From Sipunculus nudus (lineage: Eukaryota; Annelida; Sipuncula; Golfingiida; Sipunculidae): a stretch of 64,000 nucleotides of DNA. Both the position numbers and the translations under genes were made by a program. The stretch lies in NCBI GenBank assembly GCA_026874595.1, contig CM049311.1, forward strand, positions 62,707,453-62,771,452. The letters are read 5' to 3'. Each line of letters begins with the position of its first letter. Within the stretch, counting starts at the first letter, position 1. This document shows positions 56,386-64,000 of the stretch, in pieces. The notes under the pieces were generated by a model. The model worked only from the letters and a program-made list of their open reading frames with translations, ran no database searches and was not told the origin of the DNA.

Positions 56386-59300
56386 CTGTCCATGATGCAC
56401 CCTGGTCGTGATTCAGTCAATCAGTTTTATATTTCAAATATTTATAGACCCAAGCATTGAATCAATGAAAAGTGTATATAGTATTTAGTCCCTTTGTATT
56501 GCTAGCTACCTGATACACTGCCAAATTTTACCAACTGTCATTTGATATTTATGTATAGTTTAAAACATATCTCTGCATTGGTCCTGCTATGTTTAGCACC
56601 CAGTGGCTTGCTAACAGCCGGAGGCCTGGTGTGTAAAACAGCCCTAACAGCTGGGCGGTGTCTGCGCAGTGGGGAATCCCCCAGTTTTAAAGACCACTAA
56701 TCACATGTTAGACAGTGATTCAGGCTGGTGTCAGTGTCTGTTAGTAAACTGGACTCTTAATCCCCAGAAACATGTAGACTGATTCCCTGTTAGCCTTTGT
56801 TTCAGACAGGCGATTCATGGCCATTTAGAAACCAGTTTTTCTCCTAATTGGCTGAGTCCTGCCCAGAACTGGAAATGAGAAGGTACTGATAAGAGAAATT
56901 TCCAGCTCTGCCTTTTTTTTTTTTATTAAAGTTTGAATTGAAATATCCCATCTTTAGCTTTCTGGGTTTGACAATAATAGGGCTGGCTCTTCATGTTTAC
57001 TGTTGATATAAGATTTTTTTTCAGACTGTAAGTTAAATATCACTAACAGATTAAATATGCACCTCTTGTTAAACTACTTAACTATTGATTCTGTTAAGAA
57101 AACTTGTTTAGTGACCATTTATAAAATTATAGAGTCAGATGTACAATAAACCAATAAATTTGGTACAGAACAAAGACTTGCAGCAAAAAAGAAAAATTTA
57201 GAAGAGAAAAATTACAAACTTAATGTGTAGTTTTAGTCTGCATACCTCCACCAGACTCCTGATAAAACTTTTCTGTGTATATAGTCTGTCCCAGTACCAG
57301 TGTCCACATGTTTTTCTGGGATGCTTCATACAAGTGAAGCAGTGTAAACTTTTCTAGTCCTAAGGTTGCAGGAGCTATTCTGCTGACTGCCTGCATAAAA
57401 ATGCCTTACCTTGCTATTATTTTGTCTAAGACAAATAATCCAAATATGACAAAACCCAAATATATGTGTAACCCTGCACACAGTTTCATCAAAATCTGTT
57501 CAGAACTTTGTGTAAAATTACTAACAGACAACCTAAGAGAAAAATATAATACCTCAATTTTTTACAGAGTTCTTGTTATATGCACTTATACAGTGCCCCA
57601 TACATTTTACTTGAGTAGTATATTTGAGACTTTCTTTTAAATAAATGTTTTACCACAATGAATGTTAGTCAATTTTAAGCTCATAGAGAAACAATTGTAG
57701 CTTGTCCTCTGTTTATTGCCCTATTTTGTTTCTATGTGCGTTGATTGGTTTACTGATGAGCATTGAAACTATATCTTGAGCATATACACAATAAACAGTC
57801 TCACCTTCGCATTGTGGTCTGTCAAAGTTGACAGCGCACTGAGGGCTTTTGGATGGTTTGTGCCAAAAAATAATAAAACAAATCAGTTTGTAGGTTAAGA
57901 ATCAGTTACAATTTTAATCAGGGTTGCAGTTCAATGCATCAGTTATTTGATCAGATGCATTGTTCCTCCTTCTAAATATAGACAAGAAAGCTGTACAGGG
58001 AGCAGTCTTCCCTGGTCAGTAGCACTATCATCAGTGTTCCAGACAGGAACCTGTATTTTATTAAAAGAGTCTGTGCTTATGGAAATTTCTCAGGATGGTT
58101 GTCCATCAGGAGTCTCTATGCTGTATGGAACAGGGGAGCAGGGTACAGGTCTAGGTAGTGCCTCAAGCAGACAGTTCATGTGTGGCCTGACACTGGGGTT
58201 ATCATGGGTGAGGTGGATGTGTAGAGAATTGATAGGCTACTTTGTAGGGTGGTCCTCCCCATGGCTCAAGGATATAAGGCTACTCTATGGGGTCTTATAT
58301 GGGCAGAATATATGAATAAACAAGTCTGTTAGTAACCTCTCATTGAGGACACTGCCTGGCCAGGGCTTTCATGTTGGATTAAGTTGATCTATCCTCACAG
58401 CTGTCACCATCTTGTGACATACCAGCAAACTTATATAGTATTCTGTCAAGAAAAATAAGAAAGTATGCCTCAGGGCTGTTTACTATTAACACTGCTGATG
58501 TCATGGTACTGGATTCCTACTTGGCATGCCATTAACTGGGCAGCGGTGCCTATAGCCCTTATAGAAGTTGTACTTCTTGTACTGGCATGGTAGATATATG
58601 TTATCAGTTGTCTGTTAGTATTATTGTTACATAATAACAAAATACTGAGTAATGCAGAAAATAATTTTCTTTTACATTAATATCTTGTCTGACTTTGTAA
58701 AATGAGATTATTATTATTTTTGCATAAAGTTTATCTGCTCATTTGAATTAGGACATTGCTGTTTATGTTCAGTAGTATTTTACTTACCTAATACAAATAC
58801 ACACACTTTGAGGTTGCTGTATTGTCAACATGCATTGCCTCTTCAGGACTTCATGCATGAATAATTTCCATATATTTTTGGGCCAGGTGACAGGGAAACA
58901 CAGACAGTCAAAGAGGGAAACAGGTGTCTTGGGTGTTTCTTTCAGCTTTATGCACACATATCATCATGGCACCATCTGCTGTTAACATTAAAATTATAAT
59001 TGAAGGACATGTGGTCTTGGTAATGGCCCACTAGCTGTCCTTGCTTGTCTGAACAGTTAGCTCACCTGATCATTATTGTAAATTGTGATGTAATTATTCA
59101 TGTTAAGATGATGAAATTAATCAATTAAATATGACTTGTTAGTAGCTATTGAGAAGGGGAGGTTATGTTTTTCCCATGTTTGTTTGTTTATTTTGAATTT
59201 TGATGTTTTGTGTTTATTCAAACCTTTATGTGGCTGTCATCACCTCGATCACAACCTACTGAGAAATGCAGTTCGTAAAATAAAATTTACGTGCATATGC

Positions 59301-60925
59301 CCTAGTTTGCTGAAATATTTTATCAGTGTACATAGCTTAATGCCACAGGTTTCAGTCCCACATGTTGATGGACTTTTTTTTTTATCGTTTGAATTTCTTC
59401 ATTCTTTAAACATGAACCTAAACGTTCAGCCCTGTAAGAAGATAGGAGCAGTGATACATTTACTCATTGATTTCAAAACTTCACCTGCTAAAATGTATGA
59501 AGATATCTTTCCTTATACATGTAGGACTAGCAGTTCAAATCCCCAGGATAATTGTCATGAAACATTATAGGAGACATGTAGAGAGCATGTAGATATCTTA
59601 GGTTTAACTCAATATGGGTGAAGAAAAAAAGTTTTATCCCTATTATAGAGGCTTGTTTAAGATTTCTTTTCATCGCATTCCTTAAATGGACTTAAATGTT
59701 CAGCCTTTGGACATGTCTGCTTTCCAGTCAGTGCTTCTTGATTAGAAGAAAATGCAGTACCTATAGTACAGTATATGTCTGTATGGCAAACACTGATATC
59801 TTATGCTAGTGAGCTGGTAACCAGAATATCAGTTCTGCTGTATGAAATAAGTGAAGCACATAAAATGTAAATAGGTAGGCGGATCATTCAGAGAAATATA
59901 CCTTCAAACAGGCTTGATAAATTGTATGTGACACTCGTGTATATTAAGTTACTTTAATATAGCTACAAGGCACTTAATACCAAAAATTGTACAGAAAAAG
60001 ATGCAGGTTATAAAAAGATTAATACATAGAAATTCTAAAAGGAAATGGAGTAAGTGATAATCAGTTAAAAGATATAAACATTCCTTCAGATAGATTTTAT
60101 ATACTGAATGTGTCATTAAGTGACACTTGCACCTATCAGCTTACCTTGTAATCTAACTTCAAGGCACTAAATACTCCAGTAACTGGCTACTATTAATTGT
60201 ATTTAGCCTTTCAAGTTTTCACCAGCACTGTACAGGGCTGTCAGTGTGATTAATACACACCACACAGCTGTCACATCCAGTGACAATAGTTCTCAGTGTG
60301 GAAGCTATCATTCATCAGCCCATGCAAAGTGCAGCTTCATAGTCAGGCCCTTCAGTCAAATAACTAATTAAGTGGTCAGCTGACCAGCTTGAGTGACCTA
60401 GGGGCACCCCTTTGCAGCTTCACAAATCACTTATAATTATTTATGTATTAAAGTGATGTTGTGAACATATCTGTTTTAATTATTTGTGAAAGTGGGATAT
60501 TTTTCAGCGTGGATAAATTATACATTACAGATCTAAAAGATACCACAAGTCAGTGACAATATACATATATACAGCAGTTTTTTTTACACCAGAATGTTAA
60601 TGTCACTATGACACATATCTGTGGCATTATGCCAGATAAAAAATGAAACTTACACTTTGTGAACTAGTTTCCACACCTGAGTTGGTTTACTGGACTGGTT
60701 TGAATACATAGATATTATTACCTGTAGGAGGTGTATATATTCCTTGTAATTACAGGAGGTTTACATTCCAAGTTGATGAGCTGTATCCCAATATAGTGCA
60801 CACAGTTTCCATAACTTGTATAAACAGCAGTGGTTCAGTTTGTATAATTACATCTTCACTGTTGCTCAATGGTAAGAGCTTGTTCTAACATTAATTTTGC
60901 TCTATTTAAACATTTGTGAAATAAT
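56386..60925. other. unassigned non-coding DNA
   Basis: No domain or splice-supported exon found. The longest frames (122 codons at 57947-58315 and 144 codons at 59136-59570) have no recognisable motif and are rejected as genes. Confidence 0.5.
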
Positions 60926-60927
60926 AT

Positions 60928-61032
60928 ATTATATTATATTATATTATATTATATTATATTATATTATATTATATAATATTATATAATATTATATTATATT
61001 ATATTATATTATATTATATTGTATTATATTAT
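60928..61032. repeat. pentanucleotide (ATATT)n microsatellite
   Basis: About 100 bases of ATATT repeats with two single-base phase shifts near 60972 and 60985. Confidence 0.95.
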
Positions 61033-62645
61033 AAATACAGTAATTTCTTTCATTTAATTATTATTTTCAAATGAAATTGTCAGTACCCTTACTTTCAACC
61101 ATATTGGTAGTAATTACAAATTTATGGGTTATTTCTGAAGAACAATAAATATATATACATGATCAAAGGGTCTGGAGAAAAAGAAGTTATCCAGAACTAG
61201 TGAGTGTGAAGGGGGCAGTGGTTGAATGGAGGAGACTAAGATGGACAGAGTTTTATTTTATCTCTCTTACATCTGGCTGCCTGCGATATACCAGTGCCGT
61301 TAGTGTTGATACCTGGTGGAGGAATTAAGTGTTATTAAGACAAGTGTATTTTGAGTCAGTGGTAAAATTTGAGAAGTGACATGGTTAAAAATGTTACATT
61401 AATTGGCAGAGATTTTACCTCTCTGTGTGCAGTCTCATTCTGTATTGTAATTCATATTATTTCCAGTGCACTTAGTCACATATAGTACGTGTTTATTTGA
61501 AGCACATAAATTTCTAGTTTTTACTGTATTTTTACATTAAACAAAAACAGACATGTCAGGACAGTTAAAGCATGTTGACCATCTGGCAGATAGTACAATT
61601 TTAGAGCTACCAACGCTGCAGTCTTTATAAGAATTCTGCCAGTGCTTCCTACATTGGTATATCTAATTATATACACAGTTAACACAGGAGCCAGTGCTTC
61701 CTTCACAAGTGTTCATGCAAAATCCACATCAGGGTGATGCTGCATGATTTTAATAGATGACCCTAGTGCCTTAGCCCCCTTTAATATAGGTTTATACACT
61801 GAAGTGTCATTTGAGGTAACTGTCACATGACTATGGGGAAGAAACCAGCACTGTTGATATTTTTTATATTGATGGATAATTAAAGTTTAGTGTTTTGCCA
61901 TTTTATCATAGTGTTTTAGCAAATATTGGGATGAACAGTGAGATGCTTTGGAGGCTGGTACCAGCATGTCTTGTGGAGCTGCAGTAAATTAAGTTGCTGT
62001 GCTGCAAATAGTACCGTTAGCCCAGGATTTCTTGTGTAACGGGTACAGGTGTAAATCACTGTTGTTACGGCCATGGTGTAATTAGATTGAAGAAATTCAA
62101 CTTGAGTAATTATAATCTGATTTTATTGCAGCTTTGTCCTAAATTGTAGAAAATTTTCTTCTCCTCTGCTGATCTAGGCACCATGCAGTGGAACAATTCC
62201 AGATGTACCACCTGTTTATCTGCTTTCTCTCCTGTGCCAAGTCAATTTTAAAATCCTATCTGGGGTTTGATTTCTCAAAAAACATCTTGTTTATAATGTT
62301 TTAATGAATTTGTGATCATATCTGCCAGCTTGAGTTTATAATTACCACTCTCAATGGCAGAGGTTATCTCTTGGATTAATATGATGGACGGTTTACTGTT
62401 TTATATAAATATGAGGCCAGTGTGTAGAATCTCAAATAATGTGTATCTCAACATGTTTATCCCCATAATACCTCTAAAACTTTTTACTCTCTTTACACAG
62501 CCCTTTAACTATAGGCCTACTTCCTATATCGTTAGCGCTGTTTGTTATGACCTCCTATCCTGAATTGCTACACCAGAGGGGAGCACTGTATTTTTGTCCA
62601 ATCAGATGAGACCTTGTGTGGGAAGACACAGCCAAGCAAGGAATA
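61033..62645. other. unassigned non-coding DNA
   Basis: No gene, RNA or repeat boundary recognised. Confidence 0.5.
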
Positions 62646-62649
62646 CAGG

Positions 62650-63200
62650 GAGCTAATCATGTTCATTTCGTTTTGACTGACAGCTCATCGCCCCGGTAAC
62701 CGTCTGAACAGACCACAGGCTCAGAGAGGATTGCCGCAGACGTGGTTTGCTTAGGGCCTTGGGCACATAGGATGCCCAGCCGGTGAGCTGTAATTCAAAC
62801 GAAACATAACAACAAAGGCTGCGTGCACACCTCGCTGGCTGGTTTCAGTTCTGAAGACAACAGATACATGGCTACGCTAACACAGTCATAATGTCATAAT
62901 TGAATCGGTCGATGATGCAAGAATACAGAGGGAGCAATTAAAATTCGACCGTAAACTGATATAAAGTGGCGCTTGAAGCGCATCTATGGGCGGAGCCAGG
63001 ATGCCTGTCGAGTGTTTGTTTATTGCCATGGCATCTGGTTGGCTACTTGTCACGTCATATGCACGTTTTTTTCAGTGGACAACAAACAGCCATCTGGTGT
63101 CTAAATATATCATAAATGGTCGAAGCTGGCAGCGTGAAAATCATTTGCTTCTTTAGAAGCGCAAGATTTCCGCTGCCTCGGGAACGTACTAAAACTTAAA
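62650..63200. promoter_or_regulatory. CpG-richer block with promoter-like elements
   Basis: GC and CpG content rise clearly against the flanks. Elements visible in order: CGCCCCGGTAACCG, GATATAAAGTGGCGC, the palindrome GCGCTT-GAAGCGC, a GC box TGGGCGGAGCC (about 62987), CATCTGGTTGGC, and TCACGTCATATGCACG (about 63050), which includes a CRE/E-box-like CACGTCAT. This looks like a pol II promoter or enhancer, but no adjacent coding exon was found. Confidence 0.3.
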
Positions 63201-63460
63201 ATAAATTCCACTTCCAGGGAAGTTTTTTGGAAGGGTTGACCAAGGAATAATTGAATAAAGTTTGGCACATAGTAGGTCAGTTAAATGTAATAAAGGCAGA
63301 TTTGGGTTCTGATGGTGGAGGCATGCATGCACTCTCTAGGTGCTTTCCAGCTGATTATGTTCATTTCATGTTCTACAGTTTTAGTTCATCATAGTTTGCT
63401 GGAGTTCTGGTAATGACAGACAATGATAACATAAGGCATCTGCACCTGAAAAGATCCTCA

Positions 63461-63477
63461 CCCCCCCCCCCCCCCCA
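63461..63477. repeat. C homopolymer followed by A run
   Basis: About 17 C residues followed by about 9 A residues. Confidence 0.9.
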
Positions 63478-63704
63478 AAAAAAAATAATCAAGTGTAGTG
63501 CTCTCCCTGAAAAAAAGTAAACGTTTTGTGAAAAAAAAATGCAGTATAAATCTGAATAACTTGCAAGCAGCATTACTGATTTTTCATTTGTGCTCATTTT
63601 TTAAACTCCCACATCAACAGGCACAGACAGAGGTAAGAATCCCTAGAATAAAGTAGAATGATACATGTAGTAGTGTATATGTTGGGGCCTGTTTGCGGAT
63701 CTGG

Positions 63705-63768
63705 CCCATCTGCCGATAGGCTTGGCCCATATGAGGATCCGTTATTGGGCTGCCTATCTGCAGATGGG
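63705..63768. repeat. imperfect inverted repeat (fold-back) at the edge of a family B array
   Basis: The left arm CCCATCTGCCGATAGGC (from 63705) pairs with the right arm GCCTATCTGCAGATGGG (ending 63768) with one mismatch. Pairing partly continues into GGCCCAT/ATTGGGC. The loop contains GGATCC. Confidence 0.8.
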
Positions 63769-64000
63769 GCCCCAATGTACCCCCCAGAATAGTAAAAAAT
63801 TTCATACAAAAACTTGAATATCTCAATAACTACAACACTGATGGTCATGATTTTTGGCATACATATTGATCATGAGATGTTCCATAAGTTCCTGCAGACT
63901 GGTGGCGCCACCTGTATTTTTCGATTTTTTTACAATTTTTTCCTCTATTTTTGAGACGTTTAAAGATGCTGTCATCTGTTAACGTGCCACAAATCGTAAC
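63750..64000 (+). mobile_element. family B tandem repeat, partial, running off the window
   Basis: Reverse-complement match to the unit of the 52.7-56.4 kb array: GGGGCCCC, GTACCCCCCAGAA, CATACAAAAACTTGAATATC, GATGGTCATGATTTTTGGCA and GGTGGCGCCACC at 63901-63912. It starts in mid-unit next to the fold-back, lacks the hairpin end, and has the opposite orientation to the main array. Confidence 0.75.

Noticed and set aside
57947-58315. 122-codon plus-strand open frame
   Set aside because: No motif, no splice signals, and a composition like the surrounding non-coding DNA.
59136-59570. 144-codon plus-strand open frame
   Set aside because: Hydrophobic and cysteine-rich in an AT-rich stretch, with no recognisable family or splice support.

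Overview
The window is eukaryotic and fits a marine lophotrochozoan, most likely a bivalve mollusc. It is AT-rich and gene-poor and full of long (AT)n tracts. It carries tRNA-derived SINEs, a Mag/Steamer-type Ty3/gypsy element, a zinc-finger-tailed non-LTR retrotransposon, and hairpin-ended non-autonomous repeats with tandem cores. The species call is inference, because no diagnostic single-copy gene is present.

Only one confident host gene is visible: an ankyrin-repeat and SOCS-box protein (ASB family) on the + strand. Its whole CDS, 23667-25112, sits in one exon behind a good splice acceptor at 23637-23638. Possible promoter or first-exon signals at 41.2-41.46 kb and a CpG-rich block at 62.65-63.2 kb may belong to other genes whose coding exons lie outside the window.

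Layout. 0-4.7 kb: non-coding, with TCGTAG-rich blocks and AT microsatellites. 4.74-10.0 kb: a complete, young Ty3/gypsy element (4880-9717; 131-bp LTRs, 5-bp target duplication, one 1342-codon ORF) inserted into a minus-strand LINE remnant. 10-20 kb: non-coding, with a hairpin-ended repeat at 15.24-16.32 kb, a GC double hairpin and a tRNA-like block. 20.2-23.3 kb: a SINE, then a decayed retroelement whose protease is followed directly by integrase (Gmr1-type order), split by a 1.37-kb insertion. 23.64-25.8 kb: the ASB gene. 27.1-28.7 kb: a pogo/Tigger-like MITE abutting a tandem-core repeat (family A). 29-32.4 kb: tRNA-derived SINE remnants and a compound (AT)n/(GATA)n tract. 32.9-37.15 kb: a long hairpin-ended repeat region. 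37.36-39.1 kb: a broken LINE RT. 40.9-52 kb: microsatellites, a MITE, SINE copies and unassigned DNA. 52.07-56.39 kb: family A, then a large array of about 338-bp units (family B). 56.4-63.6 kb: unassigned. From 63.75 kb another family B array runs out of the window.

The most unusual system here is the pair of hairpin-ended tandem-core repeats (families A and B). Their sequences differ, but they share an architecture: a 5' hairpin, an inverted copy of one hairpin arm near the 3' end, then a 3' hairpin with a CTTG-containing tail or loop. They also share one recurring 12-bp palindrome, GGTGGCGCCACC, which resembles the bilaterian CTCF core. The architecture fits Helentron-associated non-autonomous elements; that assignment and any CTCF role are inferences.
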